Below the pieces are notes generated by a model, which was not told the origin of the DNA, did no database searches, and worked only from the letters and a program-made list of their open reading frames with translations. Source: Streptococcus entericus DSM 14446 (GTDB lineage: Bacteria; Bacillota; Bacilli; Lactobacillales; Streptococcaceae). Taken from it: a stretch of DNA of 64,000 nucleotides. The translations under genes and the position numbers were made by a program. The stretch covers positions 185,974-249,973 of the forward strand of contig NZ_KB904156.1 in assembly GCF_000380025.1 (NCBI RefSeq). The letters run 5' to 3'. Shown piece after piece: positions 6,933 to 16,130 of this stretch (positions are counted from its first letter, which is position 1; every line of letters starts with the position of its first letter).

Positions 6933-9419
6933 TCAATTCTGAACAGCTCCAAAAAACTGTTCAATATCTGCCTCGGTTAGTCCGATCATAGGGTCTATGG
7001 TCAGGAGATTTTGCCGAGTCAGGGTATAGGTTTCTGGTGTGTTGGGTGGGCTTGTTTCAAGTGTAGTGCTTTTTTTCGCTGGATGAGTGGTCTGAGGGTC
7101 TGTCACAGGGCTTGGTACTGATTGCAGCGTTTCAGTGCCAGCAGTTGTCTGGTTTAGGGTGTCGGTCAGCTTGTCGGTGGTCTTGTCTGTCTCTGCTTGT
7201 TCTGCTCGGCTATTTTCCCCTAAAAAGCGCTCAACCAAGTAGGTAGCCCGCAGGCTCCCTTGAGTGCGCACAGCCTGATCGAAGGCTGCCACCTCACCCA
7301 ACATGACCAGTTTGCTCTTGGCGCGTGTGATGGCCGTGTAGAGGAGGTTGCGCTGGAGCATGCGGCTGGCTCCTCGGGTAATCGGCAGGATTACAACAGA
7401 AAATTCACTGCCCTGGGACTTGTGGATGCTCATGGCGTAGGCCAAGGTGATTTTGCCCCAATCCTTGCGGGGGTAGGTGACCTCATTGCCGTCAAAGGCG
7501 ATGGTCAGCTCATCCTGCTTACTATCGGTGTACTTTGCAAGTTCCAGCTGAGTGATGACACCGATGTCGCCATTGAACACATTGCTTTCAGGGTCATTGA
7601 CCAGGTGCAGGACCTTGTCGCCCTCCCGAAAGAGGGTCTCGTTAAAGGCAAACTCCAGCTGGTCATCTTTAGGATTGATCAGGTTCTGAAGTAGCTGATT
7701 GAGTACGGTGATGCCAGCTGGTCCTCGATACATGGGGGCCAGCACTTGGATGTCTTGGGGAGCGATGCCGCTCCTCATGGCAGAGCTGACAATCTTGGTC
7801 ACCATGTCTGGGATAAACTGGGCTTGGGCTTCAAAGTAGGAGCGATCAGCCTTTTTCTGTGTAAAGTCTGCAGGCAAGCTGCCGGCCTTCATCTGACTGG
7901 CCAAGGTGACAATGGTTGAGTCATCAGACTGGCGGAAGATTTTGGTCAGAGCGACTTGGGAGAGGTTATCGACCTTGAGGAGGTCAGCCAGTACCTGACC
8001 AGGACCGACCGATGGCAGCTGGTCACTGTCGCCCACGATAATCAGCTGGGTATTGGACGAGATGGCTGCAAAGAGTTGGTTGGCTAACCAAGTATCCACC
8101 ATCGAAAACTCATCCACGATGACCAAATCAGCGTCCAAATAATCATCTAAGGTCTGGTAGTCCCCTTCAGTGGTCAAGCCCAGATGCCGATGAATGGTCG
8201 CCGCTGGTAGCCCTGTTAACTCAGTCATCCGCCTAGCGGCTCGGCCTGTCGGTGCTGCCAGCACAATCGGCAGATCTCGGGCCTCCATATTTAGCCCGTG
8301 AAGTTTGCCATAGGCGGATAAGATGCCGTTGATGACGGTCGTCTTACCTGTTCCAGGCCCACCGGTTAGTATAAAGACCTTGCTGTTGAGGGCTTGGGCG
8401 ATGGCGTCTTTTTGCGTCTGGTCGTAGCTGATACCTAGCTCGTCTTGAACCCTAACGATAGTATCATCTAGCTCCTCATCGGCAATCGGCTCACCGAGAT
8501 GATTGTCCAAGAGCCGTGTCAGATGGCGGTGGATGCCCTGTTCCGCAAAGTAGAGGCTGTTGTCAAAAATCTTAGTCTCAATCTGCTGAACCTTGTCTTC
8601 AATAATGAGGTCCGATAACTCTTGGGCGACTTGAGCAGGATCAATTTCAACCTGCCGCGCGTCTTCGAGTAGGTAGAGGGCGCGCTCCAGTAACTGTTTG
8701 GCCTCCATGTAGGTGTCTCCTGTCTCCAGACAGCCCTCCAAGAGGCTGTGAAAGAGTGCTGCCCGAAACCGTTGCGGCGACTGGCTATCAATTCCCAGCT
8801 GTTCTGCCAGCTGGTCAGCTGTCTTAAAACCGATGCCCTGAATGTCCTCGACCAGCTGATAGGGATTTTCCTGCACGAGACTCAGGCTCTTGTCCTTGTA
8901 CTTGTCGACAATTTGAAGGGCAAAGCGGGTGGAGAGACCGTATTCCGCTAGTTTGGAGAGGATCTGCTCCGTTCCATAATTGACTTTCAGGGTGGCTAGA
9001 AATCCTTCGCGTTTGACCTTGGACAAACCTGTGATGGTCGCTAGGCGCTCGGGGGCTTCCAAGATTCGGTCGATGGTGTCTTCATCACCGTAAGTGGCCA
9101 CGATTTTTTCGGCAATTTTCTTGCCGATACCCTTGAATTGGTCAGAAGAGAAGTACTTGACCAAGCCAGATGCCGATGGTTTGGCGCGCTCGTAGCGGGT
9201 CACCGCCAACTGTTCTCCGTAGCGGGGGTGCTGGGTGAGATTGCCCCAGAAGGTATACTGCTCTCCCTCTACAACTTCAGCGATAGTGCCGGTCACGATA
9301 ATCTCGACATCATCAAAATCGCTATCGGTCTCCTCAATAGTCAGTAGAATAATCTTGAAAAAATTACTGGCATTTTCAAAAATCACCCGTTCAATAGTAC
9401 CTGAAAAATAAGTTTCCAT
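6933..9419 (-). CDS. recD2: RecD2-family ATP-dependent DNA helicase
   Basis: This 828-residue superfamily 1B 5'-3' helicase belongs to the RecBC-independent RecD2 type. The N-terminal region contains helix-hairpin-helix repeats (G-I-G-K-K-I-A-E-K, then G-I-G-F-K-T-A-D-Q-L). The Walker A motif G-G-P-G-T-G-K-T-T lies mid-chain, followed by V-D-E-F-S-M-V-D (Walker B) and S-I-H-K-S-Q-G-S-E-F near the C-terminus. The last ~95 residues form a Thr/Glu/Pro-rich tail ending in a short conserved-looking helix. It follows rnhC and lepB on the same strand, but a terminator at 9461-9489 and an extended -10 (TGCTATAAT, complement of 9446-9451) suggest its own promoter. Confidence 0.95.
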   Translation of the reverse strand: METYFSGTIERVIFENASNFFKIILLTIEETDSDFDDVEIIVTGTIAEVVEGEQYTFWGNLTQHPRYGEQLAVTRYERAKPSASGLVKYFSSDQFKGIGKKIAEKIVATYGDEDTIDRILEAPERLATITGLSKVKREGFLATLKVNYGTEQILSKLAEYGLSTRFALQIVDKYKDKSLSLVQENPYQLVEDIQGIGFKTADQLAEQLGIDSQSPQRFRAALFHSLLEGCLETGDTYMEAKQLLERALYLLEDARQVEIDPAQVAQELSDLIIEDKVQQIETKIFDNSLYFAEQGIHRHLTRLLDNHLGEPIADEELDDTIVRVQDELGISYDQTQKDAIAQALNSKVFILTGGPGTGKTTVINGILSAYGKLHGLNMEARDLPIVLAAPTGRAARRMTELTGLPAATIHRHLGLTTEGDYQTLDDYLDADLVIVDEFSMVDTWLANQLFAAISSNTQLIIVGDSDQLPSVGPGQVLADLLKVDNLSQVALTKIFRQSDDSTIVTLASQMKAGSLPADFTQKKADRSYFEAQAQFIPDMVTKIVSSAMRSGIAPQDIQVLAPMYRGPAGITVLNQLLQNLINPKDDQLEFAFNETLFREGDKVLHLVNDPESNVFNGDIGVITQLELAKYTDSKQDELTIAFDGNEVTYPRKDWGKITLAYAMSIHKSQGSEFSVVILPITRGASRMLQRNLLYTAITRAKSKLVMLGEVAAFDQAVRTQGSLRATYLVERFLGENSRAEQAETDKTTDKLTDTLNQTTAGTETLQSVPSPVTDPQTTHPAKKSTTLETSPPNTPETYTLTRQNLLTIDPMIGLTEADIEQFFGAVQN

Positions 9420-9445
9420 ACTTGTCCTTGTTTTACTTTTTTTCT

Positions 9446-9454
9446 ATTATAGCA
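9446..9454 (-). promoter_or_regulatory. Extended -10 element of recD2
   Basis: TGCTATAAT on the minus strand, about 27 bases upstream of the start codon. No good -35 element is visible. Confidence 0.45.
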
Positions 9455-9460
9455 CAAAAG

Positions 9461-9489
9461 AAAATCAGATGATGGGGCTCATCATCTGA
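9461..9489 (-). terminator. Terminator between lepB and recD2
   Basis: TCAGATGATG and CATCATCTGA form a perfect 10-bp stem with a 5-base loop. On the minus strand TTTTCTTTT follows. Confidence 0.75.
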
Positions 9490-9502
9490 CATTCTACTTA
9501 CT

Positions 9503-10096
9503 CTAATCAATTGTCCCTAAACTGTTAAATGGCCAGAAACGGAACATCACTTCACCTATGATATTCTCCCGCTTAAAAGTACCGACATGGCGACTGTCTT
9601 TTGAAACAATCCGATCGTCACCGATAAGGAAATACTCGCCTTCAGGTACAGTTACCGTAAAATCGGCATTGCCTGTAGCATCAGCAGTGAAACTCGGTGA
9701 TGCGAGGGCTAACTCTTGAAAGAGTTTGCTGTAGGCATAGGTACTCTGTAGCTTGTCTTCTTGGAATTTTGCCATGAATTCAGCCAGATAGGGCTCGTTC
9801 GTCTCAATCCCGTTGATGGTCAAGATGTCGTTATGGTAGCTAATAGTGTCTCCAGGCATGCCAACAACGCGTTTGACGATTCGCTTGGTTTCGCCATTTG
9901 CTTCTTCTTGAGCAACAACAATATCAAAGCGATCGATCGGTGTGACCTTGAGGACGAAAAGGCGATCACCGTGGGCAAGGGTTGGATCCATGGAATGCCC
10001 ATCAACTTGGACATTGACAAAAATAAAGAGCCAAGCCAAGAGCATCAGGGTCATGGTGAGGATAAAGCTTCCCCATTCTTTCATAAAGTTTTTCAT
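9503..10096 (-). CDS. lepB: Signal peptidase I
   Basis: This 197-residue membrane-anchored serine protease removes signal peptides from exported proteins. A single N-terminal transmembrane helix spans residues about 9-29. The nucleophile is Ser35 in G-H-S-M-D-P-T. The general base lysine is Lys75 in the K-R-V-V-G-M-P-G-D box, and the C-terminal box G-D-D-R...S-x-D-S-R is present. The size is typical of streptococcal type I peptidases. It starts 7 bases after rnhC, with AAAGGTGA as ribosome site, so the two are co-transcribed. Confidence 0.95.
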   Translation of the reverse strand: MKNFMKEWGSFILTMTLMLLAWLFIFVNVQVDGHSMDPTLAHGDRLFVLKVTPIDRFDIVVAQEEANGETKRIVKRVVGMPGDTISYHNDILTINGIETNEPYLAEFMAKFQEDKLQSTYAYSKLFQELALASPSFTADATGNADFTVTVPEGEYFLIGDDRIVSKDSRHVGTFKRENIIGEVMFRFWPFNSLGTID

Positions 10097-10103
10097 TGAT
10101 AGT

Positions 10104-11051
10104 TCACCTTTTCTTTAACAAATTGTATGCTTTTTGTGTATTTTTGAAATGCCATTTGGCTACTTGTGTCAAACCATCCTGACCAAACCGGGCTAGAATC
10201 TGGCTGGCAACCTTGTCAGAAGCTGTGCCTGCGCCACTGGGCAACGTTAAACCAATCTGCTGGCTCAAGCTGTCCAGATTATCCAGAAACAGTTTGCGGG
10301 CGATGATTGAACTCGCTGCCACAGCCAGATATTGACTTTCTGCTTTTTGAATGAGGCTGATGGGCTGATGGAACTGGTTAACCTCCTGCCGCAGGTACTT
10401 GCGGTAGTTGCTCTCGCTGGTAAAAGCATCAATGACGATGGCTTCTGGCTCACTCACTTCCTGCAAGAGCAGGAAAATTGCCTGATTGTGGAGGGCGACC
10501 TTAACGGAGACGGCGTTATGCCTGAGCCCTTCACCGACCACTTGATTGTATTTTTTCGGGGTCAATAGCAGAGCTTTGTGGGGGATTTTTTCTTCCAACA
10601 AGGGAGCGATTTGCCTGATTTTTTGGTCGGTCAGGGTCTTTGAGTCCCCAACGCCCAGCTGTCTTAGCCAAGTATGGTCACTAGGCGTGACATAGCTAGC
10701 CACAACTGCTAGACCGCCAAAGTAAGACCCGTTCCCCACCTCGTCAGACCCGATCAAACTGAGCTGATTGCTGGGTTGACCAGTAGCGGTCGGTCTGGTT
10801 GAGTTGCTAATGGCTGTGTTTTTGCTTGAGGCCTGCTCAGCCATTTCCATAAAGCCCAAATCCGCTGCCACTGCCTGTGCCTGACTACCTTGAATCAGGA
10901 GTTTGCCTGAGGCGTAGAGGGTTAGGGTGCAGCCCTTGAGTTTAGCAACTGTCAGGGCATGGGCGTTTTGATGAGCCACCGCGTAGGGGGCAAGGGTGTG
11001 CTGTGCTGTTGTCAGAGCCGTCGGCGCAAGCTCAAAAACCAGATGTGTCAT
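10104..11051 (-). CDS. rnhC: Ribonuclease HIII
   Basis: This 315-residue enzyme cleaves RNA in RNA:DNA hybrids. An N-terminal TBP-like substrate-binding domain (about residues 1-85) is followed by the RNase H2/H3 catalytic domain. The acidic motif [14 protein letters not shown] fits RnhC. The aspartate in V-I-D-A-F and an S-x-I-A-R segment complete the usual site. It is the first gene of an rnhC-lepB unit on the minus strand. The length agrees with other family members. Confidence 0.94.
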   Translation of the reverse strand: MTHLVFELAPTALTTAQHTLAPYAVAHQNAHALTVAKLKGCTLTLYASGKLLIQGSQAQAVAADLGFMEMAEQASSKNTAISNSTRPTATGQPSNQLSLIGSDEVGNGSYFGGLAVVASYVTPSDHTWLRQLGVGDSKTLTDQKIRQIAPLLEEKIPHKALLLTPKKYNQVVGEGLRHNAVSVKVALHNQAIFLLLQEVSEPEAIVIDAFTSESNYRKYLRQEVNQFHQPISLIQKAESQYLAVAASSIIARKLFLDNLDSLSQQIGLTLPSGAGTASDKVASQILARFGQDGLTQVAKWHFKNTQKAYNLLKKR

Positions 11052-11163
11052 GTTTCTATTGTATCATAAAGTTGCCTAGCTTGCTGGCTCGAAAATGATG
11101 ATTTTGAAACTTTTTTTAGCGTTCGGGAATTGCTGATTTCTAAATTTTTTTAGTGACAGATTC

Positions 11164-11192
11164 TTGTTTTTTGACTCGAAACATGTTACACT
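11164..11192 (+). promoter_or_regulatory. Candidate promoter of the speA leader
   Basis: TTGTTT (11164-11169), a 17-base spacer, then TGTTACACT with TACACT at 11187-11192 (extended -10). It points at the leader that runs to the terminator at 11649. Confidence 0.5.
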
Positions 11193-11198
11193 AATCAA

Positions 11199-11716
11199 GA
11201 CTAGAAGTTTAGCAGCAATGTTTTCTAGCAAATAATGCCCTTTATAAGCCGACGGACAGGCGGGGCAGTAGCCGAAGCGTGGTCAATATGACCACATTAT
11301 TGATTGAGGTCGAACGTCTGTTCACTATCGAGCTAGTGCTTGAGCTCCTCCTTTGAGTGTCACTCGTCGTTAAACTTTTTCGCCGTATGCTCAGTATGGT
11401 TGTAAAAGTTTGTCTAGATTGACATCACATGAGCCGCTCATCCGACAAGCTCGCCGATGTGATCATTTGTTCTAAAGCTCGATTTTATAAGTTGATGACT
11501 GACCTTGCTTCAGTCACTATAAGCAGCTGTGGGGGTAAGCCCACAATCATCTTGTGAAACGGTCAATAAAGTACGTGATATTTGCATTGAGAGTAGGAAA
11601 CATTAGGCACATAAACTCAAGATAAAAACCAACGTCATAAACCCAATGGACAGGATGAGTTTATCCTGTTCTTTTTTTGTTTCACGCTATTCCCTTAACC
11701 TTGGAAAGGAGTTGTC
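11199..11716 (+). ncRNA. Structured leader or small RNA upstream of speA
   Basis: There is no credible protein frame here. Several hairpins are clear: GTGGTCA/TGACCAC with a 3-base loop (about 11279-11295); a long stem ATCACATGAGC...GCTC-gccg-ATGTGAT (about 11423-11462); TGACTGA/TCAGTCA (near 11500); TGTGGG/CCCACA (near 11528-11545). A terminator at 11649-11679 follows. The promoter at 11164, the hairpins and the terminator fit either a 5' leader with attenuation or an independent RNA. I do not recognise it as a named riboswitch; T-box landmarks are absent. Confidence 0.5.
11649..11679 (+). terminator. Terminator just upstream of speA
   Basis: ACAGGAT and ATCCTGT pair around a 6-base loop, followed by C and seven T. 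It ends 38 bases before the speA start, so transcription from further upstream must read through it. Confidence 0.75.
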
Positions 11717-13165
11717 ATGACCCCATTAGATCAGAACCGAGCCCCCATTTACCAAGGGCTGGTCAATTTGCGCAAGAAGCGTATCGTTCCGTTTGACGTG
11801 CCAGGACACAAGCGCGGCCGCGGTAACCCAGAACTGGTGGAGCTCTTGGGGGAGAAGTGTGTTGGCATTGATGTCAACTCCATGAAGCCCTTGGACAATT
11901 TAGGACACCCTGTCTCCATCATCCGTGAGGCTGAGGAGTTGGCTGCCGAGGCCTTTGGTGCGGCGCATGCCTTTCTCATGATTGGCGGCACGACCTCCTC
12001 GGTGCAGAGCATGATTCTTGCCACCTGCAAGGCTGGCGACAAGATTATTTTGCCGCGCAACGTCCACAAGTCTGCCATCAATGCCCTGGTGCTATGCGGT
12101 GCCATTCCCATCTATGTAGAGATGAGCGTTCAACCTCAGATTGGCATTGCCTTGGCTTTAGAGACCGACCGCTTGGCTGCGGCCATAGCAGAGCATCCTG
12201 ATGCGGTTGCCGTCCTGGTCAACAACCCGACCTACTACGGCATTTGTTCAGACCTGAGAGCCTTGACGGAGCTGGCGCATGCGCATGGCATGACCGTCTT
12301 GGTTGATGAAGCTCACGGTGCTCATCTGGGCTTTACAGATCACCTGCCCTTGTCTGCTATGGAAGCAGGAGCTGACATGGCGGCTGTGTCCATGCACAAA
12401 TCTGGCGGTAGCCTGACCCAGTCGTCGCTCCTTTTGGTCGGTGAGGGGGTTAATGCGGAATACGTTCGCCAGATCATCAACCTAACCCAGTCGACCTCGG
12501 CCTCCTACCTGCTCCTGTCCAGTTTGGACATTTCCCGCCGTAACCTCGCCCTGCGTGGGCAGGCTTCCTTTGAGCGTGTGATTGAGATGGCGGAGTATGC
12601 CAGACGGGAGATTAACGCCATCGGTGGCTACTATGCCTACGGCAAGGAGCTGATTGATGGGGTGACTGTCCATGATTTTGACGTGACCAAGCTGTCCGTT
12701 TACACACAGGGTATCGGCCTGACAGGGATTGAGGTCTACGACTTGCTCCGAGATGAGTATGACATTCAGATTGAGTTTGGGGATATTGGCAATATTCTGG
12801 CTTACATTTCCATCGGTGATCGCCTGCAAGACATTGAGCGTCTGGTGGGAGCGTTAGCAGACATCAAGCGGCTATATGCGCGGGATGGGAGTGACCTGAT
12901 AGCTGGAGAATACATCCAGCCCCAGCTCGTGCTATCTCCCCAAGAAGCCTTCTACGCCAAGCGCAAGCGTCTTCCGCTAGCGTCTGCGGTTGGTCAGGTC
13001 TGCGGTGAGTTCGTCATGTGCTACCCGCCAGGCATTCCCCTCCTTGCCCCAGGCGAGCGGGTGACCCAGGACATTGTGGACTATATCCAATTTGCCAAGG
13101 AGCGCGGTTGCTCGCTCCAGGGAACAGAAGACCCTGATGTGGAGATGATTAATGTGATTGAATAA
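11717..13165 (+). CDS. speA: Arginine decarboxylase (Orn/Lys/Arg decarboxylase class I)
   Basis: This 482-residue PLP enzyme has the fold-type I decarboxylase architecture. The core contains D-E-A-H-G-A-H-L and S-M-H-K-S-G-G-S, with Lys228 as the PLP lysine. At 482 residues it is the short Gram-positive form without the N-terminal wing domain. Sequence alone does not separate arginine from lysine specificity. The aguA and aguB genes downstream need agmatine, which argues for arginine decarboxylase. It is the first structural gene of the polyamine operon, with ribosome site GGAAAGGAG, and it follows a terminated structured leader. Confidence 0.88.
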   Translation: MTPLDQNRAPIYQGLVNLRKKRIVPFDVPGHKRGRGNPELVELLGEKCVGIDVNSMKPLDNLGHPVSIIREAEELAAEAFGAAHAFLMIGGTTSSVQSMILATCKAGDKIILPRNVHKSAINALVLCGAIPIYVEMSVQPQIGIALALETDRLAAAIAEHPDAVAVLVNNPTYYGICSDLRALTELAHAHGMTVLVDEAHGAHLGFTDHLPLSAMEAGADMAAVSMHKSGGSLTQSSLLLVGEGVNAEYVRQIINLTQSTSASYLLLSSLDISRRNLALRGQASFERVIEMAEYARREINAIGGYYAYGKELIDGVTVHDFDVTKLSVYTQGIGLTGIEVYDLLRDEYDIQIEFGDIGNILAYISIGDRLQDIERLVGALADIKRLYARDGSDLIAGEYIQPQLVLSPQEAFYAKRKRLPLASAVGQVCGEFVMCYPPGIPLLAPGERVTQDIVDYIQFAKERGCSLQGTEDPDVEMINVIE

Positions 13166-13259
13166 AGATGAATTAGCTAGTCGTATCTTGTCTGACCTAC
13201 TAGGTCAGCAGGTGACTACTCAGATAATTCAGTTAACGACCTGAAGTTTAAGTCTGATA

Positions 13260-13799
13260 ATGAAACAAGAAGATTTTAGAAAAATATCAGATATGCCCAC
13301 AGAGGTGATTGAAAAATATGGTCCTCGAGTACCCGAAGAACTCGTTCAAATCTGGAAAGAGTATGGACTAGGAACTTTTTTGAATGATTACCTCAAAATA
13401 ATCAACCCAGATGACTATAAAGAATTTGTCAAGGAAACGTATTGTCGAGGTGAGTCGTCACTCCCAATTTTTATAACTGCGTTTGGAGACATCATCATTC
13501 TAGAAGAAAATAAATATTTGAGATTAATTCGATATAAAGAGGGTGATTTTGTATCTATTCTGGAAAATATGTATTATTTTTTAGAGGATTTAGAGGATGA
13601 AGAACTTTTAGAAGATTATTTCGAAATTCCTCTGTATGAAGAAGCGATTACTCGATTTGGTTCTCTGAGCTATGACCAGTGTTTTGGTTTTGTCCCCTTA
13701 TTAGGATTGGGTGGCAAAAAACATGTCGATAATCTGGATAAGGTAAAAACCAGAGAACATCTGCAGCTCATCGTTGAACTTGTGGGAGGCGTGTTCTAA
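13260..13799 (+). CDS. GAD-like / Tdi1-type immunity-like protein (orphan)
   Basis: This 179-residue acidic protein has a GAD-like N-terminal half (Y-G-P-R-V-P-E-E-L...W-K-E-Y-G-L-G-T-F) and a C-terminal part with C-F-G-F-V-P-L-L-G-L-G-G. These are patterns of the GAD-like/DUF1851 family, whose Tdi1 members are immunity proteins to secreted DNases. No toxin gene is near. It sits between speA and speE, where related streptococci have no gene, and it is clearly more AT-rich than both neighbours, which suggests transfer. The ribosome site is weak. A CTGACCT/AGGTCAG hairpin lies just upstream. Confidence 0.7.
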   Translation: MKQEDFRKISDMPTEVIEKYGPRVPEELVQIWKEYGLGTFLNDYLKIINPDDYKEFVKETYCRGESSLPIFITAFGDIIILEENKYLRLIRYKEGDFVSILENMYYFLEDLEDEELLEDYFEIPLYEEAITRFGSLSYDQCFGFVPLLGLGGKKHVDNLDKVKTREHLQLIVELVGGVF

Positions 13800-13908
13800 C
13801 TCTGAGTAGGTAGATGCTAAGGTCTGAGCTTGAAAATATAAAGCGAAGACGCTTGTTGTTACAAATAGAAAAAAGTTTTAGAAAGGAATTGAACACGGGA
13901 CTACTTTT

Positions 13909-13969
13909 CTAGGAAAAATGATAAATCTTTCCCTGATGCCAAGCATCAGCGTCAGATTTCCTATTTTTC
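13909..13969 (+). promoter_or_regulatory. Large hairpin upstream of speE
   Basis: TAGGAAAAATGA pairs imperfectly with TCAGATTTCCTA, enclosing the perfect hairpin TGATGC-CAA-GCATCA. It lies about 45 bases upstream of the likely speE start, which itself has no visible ribosome site. Confidence 0.45.
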
Positions 13970-14013
13970 TACGAAAAGTTTCGGCGAGCCGAACCGTCCC
14001 TTTGTATCTTATT

Positions 14014-14874
14014 ATGGAAATGTGGTTTTCTGAAATCCATACGCCGGATGCGAAGTTGTCCATTCGTACGAGTCAGCAGCTTTATGCTGGTCAGAGCGAG
14101 TTTCAGGACATCGCGGTGTTGGATTCTCCTGCTTTCGGACGGATTTTGACCTTGAATGGTAAGATTTTGTTTTCGGATGCAGATGATTTTGTTTACAATG
14201 AAATGGTGGCCCATGTGCCCATGGCTGTTCACCCCAATCCCAAGAAAATCCTGATTTTAGGTGGGGGTGATGGTGGTGTGGCTCAGGTGCTTAGCCTTTA
14301 CCCTGACATCGAACAGATTGATGTGGTTGAACCTGACGAGATGCTGGTTGAGGTGTGTCGGGAGTATTTTCCTGACTATGCCAAGGGGCTGGATGACCCA
14401 CGGGTGTCGGTCTACTTGCAGGATGGACTACGGTTCTTGCGCAACTGCGAGAATGAGTACGACGTCATCATCAACGACGCGACCGATCCCTTTGGGCACA
14501 CGGAAGGGCTCTTTACCAAGGAGTTTTATGGCAATAGCTTCCGCGCCCTTAAGGATGACGGGATTATGATTTACCAGCATGGGAGCCCGTTTTTTGACGA
14601 GGACGAGTCGGCCTGCCGTTCCATGCACCGCAAGGCGACCCAGTCCTTCCCCATCAGTCGGGTTTACCAAGCCCATATCCCGACTAGTCCAGCGGGTTAC
14701 TGGCTCTTTGGCTTTGCGTCTAAGGTCTATCACCCTGTCCATGATTTTGACAAGGAGCGCTGGAAATCGCGCCAGCTTTTTACCGAATACTATACTGCCA
14801 ATCTGCACGTGGGCGCCTTTATGTTGCCCCGCTATGTGGAAGATATTTTAGAAGAAGAGGAGAATAAAAAATGA
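14014..14874 (+). CDS. speE: Spermidine synthase family aminopropyltransferase
   Basis: This 286-residue cytoplasmic enzyme normally transfers aminopropyl from decarboxylated SAM to putrescine. The nucleotide-binding motif G-G-G-D-G-G-V-A-Q and the catalytic region D-A-T-D-P-F-G-H are visible, as is the N-terminal W-F-S-E-I-H-T-P-D. The frame is open 32 codons further upstream, but that part is not protein-like, so I start at ATG 14014 (or 14020); no ribosome site is evident for either. It overlaps the next gene by 4 bases. No SAM decarboxylase gene is in the window, so the donor is unclear. Confidence 0.9.
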   Translation: MEMWFSEIHTPDAKLSIRTSQQLYAGQSEFQDIAVLDSPAFGRILTLNGKILFSDADDFVYNEMVAHVPMAVHPNPKKILILGGGDGGVAQVLSLYPDIEQIDVVEPDEMLVEVCREYFPDYAKGLDDPRVSVYLQDGLRFLRNCENEYDVIINDATDPFGHTEGLFTKEFYGNSFRALKDDGIMIYQHGSPFFDEDESACRSMHRKATQSFPISRVYQAHIPTSPAGYWLFGFASKVYHPVHDFDKERWKSRQLFTEYYTANLHVGAFMLPRYVEDILEEEENKK

Positions 14875-16130
14875 GTCGTTTGTTAGTTATTGGTTGTGGG
14901 GGCGTTGCCCAAGTGGCCATCAGTAAAATCTGTCAAGCTGAGGACACCTTTACCGAGATTATGATTGCCAGTCGCACCAAGTCCAAGTGTGACGACCTCA
15001 AGGCTAAACTGGAGGGCAAGACCAGCGTTAAGATTGAGACAGCTAGTCTCGATGCCGACAAGGTGGACGAGGTGATTGCCCTGATTGAGAGCTACCAGCC
15101 TAAGGCTGTTCTCAACGTTGCCCTGCCTTATCAGGATTTGACCATTATGGATGCCTGCTTGGCGACAGGGGTTCACTACATTGACACCGCTAACTACGAG
15201 GCGGAGAACACCGAAGACCCGGAATGGCGGGCGATTTATGAGAAGCGTTGTGAGGAAGAAGGCTTCACTGCCTACTTTGACTACTCCTGGCAGTGGGCTT
15301 ATCAGGAGCGTTTTGAAAAAGCAGGGCTGACAGCCTTGCTCGGTTCAGGCTTTGACCCAGGGGTGACCAGCGTGTTTACCGCCTACGCCCTCAAGCACTA
15401 TTTTGATGAGATTCACTACATCGACATCTTGGACTGCAATGGCGGTGACCACGGTTACCCATTTGCCACCAACTTTAACCCTGAAATCAACCTGCGTGAA
15501 GTGTCAGCTCCAGGCTCCTACTGGGAAGATGGTAAGTGGGTGGAAGTGGAAGCCATGTCCATCAAGCGTGAATACGACTTCCCAGAAGTTGGGCTCAAGG
15601 ACATGTACCTGCTCCACCACGAGGAAATCGAGTCACTGGCGCGCTTTATCCCAAATGTCAAACGCATTCGCTTCTTTATGACCTTTGGGCAGTCTTACCT
15701 GACCCACATGAAGTGTTTGGAAAATGTTGGCCTGCTTCGCACCGATACCATCAATTTCAACGGTCAGGAGATTGTGCCTATCCAGTTCCTCAAGGCTCTC
15801 CTGCCTGACCCAGCCAGCCTTGGTCCTCGGACAGTTGGGAAGACCAACATCGGCTGTATTTTCACAGGTATCAAGGACGGGGTGGAGAAGACCATCTACA
15901 TCTACAATGTCTGTGACCACCAAGAATGCTACCGTGAAGTCGGCTCTCAGGCCATCTCTTACACGACTGGTGTCCCAGCTATGATTGGTACCAAGCTGGT
16001 TATGGACGGGACTTGGCAGCAGCCTGGGGTCTTTAACCTGGAGCAATTGGATCCAGACCCATTTATGGACTTGCTCAACCAGTATGGTCTGCCGTGGGTG
16101 GTCGTTGAAAATCCGAAGGTTGTGGACTGA
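14871..16130 (+). CDS. lys1: Carboxynorspermidine/carboxyspermidine synthase (saccharopine dehydrogenase family)
   Basis: This 419-residue protein starts with a Rossmann NAD(P) motif, I-G-C-G-G-V-A-Q, and keeps the saccharopine-dehydrogenase-like fold (A-L-P-Y-Q-D-L; Y-I-D-T-A-N-Y-E). Its place between speE and nspC identifies it as the enzyme that condenses putrescine with aspartate semialdehyde to carboxyspermidine, not a lysine-pathway enzyme. Orthologues are annotated lys1 in pneumococci. ATGA overlap with speE and a 1-base overlap with nspC indicate translational coupling. The length is normal. Confidence 0.9.
   Translation: MSRLLVIGCGGVAQVAISKICQAEDTFTEIMIASRTKSKCDDLKAKLEGKTSVKIETASLDADKVDEVIALIESYQPKAVLNVALPYQDLTIMDACLATGVHYIDTANYEAENTEDPEWRAIYEKRCEEEGFTAYFDYSWQWAYQERFEKAGLTALLGSGFDPGVTSVFTAYALKHYFDEIHYIDILDCNGGDHGYPFATNFNPEINLREVSAPGSYWEDGKWVEVEAMSIKREYDFPEVGLKDMYLLHHEEIESLARFIPNVKRIRFFMTFGQSYLTHMKCLENVGLLRTDTINFNGQEIVPIQFLKALLPDPASLGPRTVGKTNIGCIFTGIKDGVEKTIYIYNVCDHQECYREVGSQAISYTTGVPAMIGTKLVMDGTWQQPGVFNLEQLDPDPFMDLLNQYGLPWVVVENPKVVD

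Noticed and set aside
11221..11560. tmRNA, RNase P RNA or T-box in the speA leader
   Set aside because: None of the conserved landmarks (tag frame and tRNA-like ends, P4 core, T-box AGGGTGGNACCGCG) can be found.
13890..13920. Leader peptide starting at TTG after AAAGGA before speE
   Set aside because: The TTG lies directly against the ribosome site, too close for initiation, and the peptide is only seven residues.
13918..14013. N-terminal extension of SpeE
   Set aside because: The added 32 residues are unlike any SpeE start and coincide with a hairpin.
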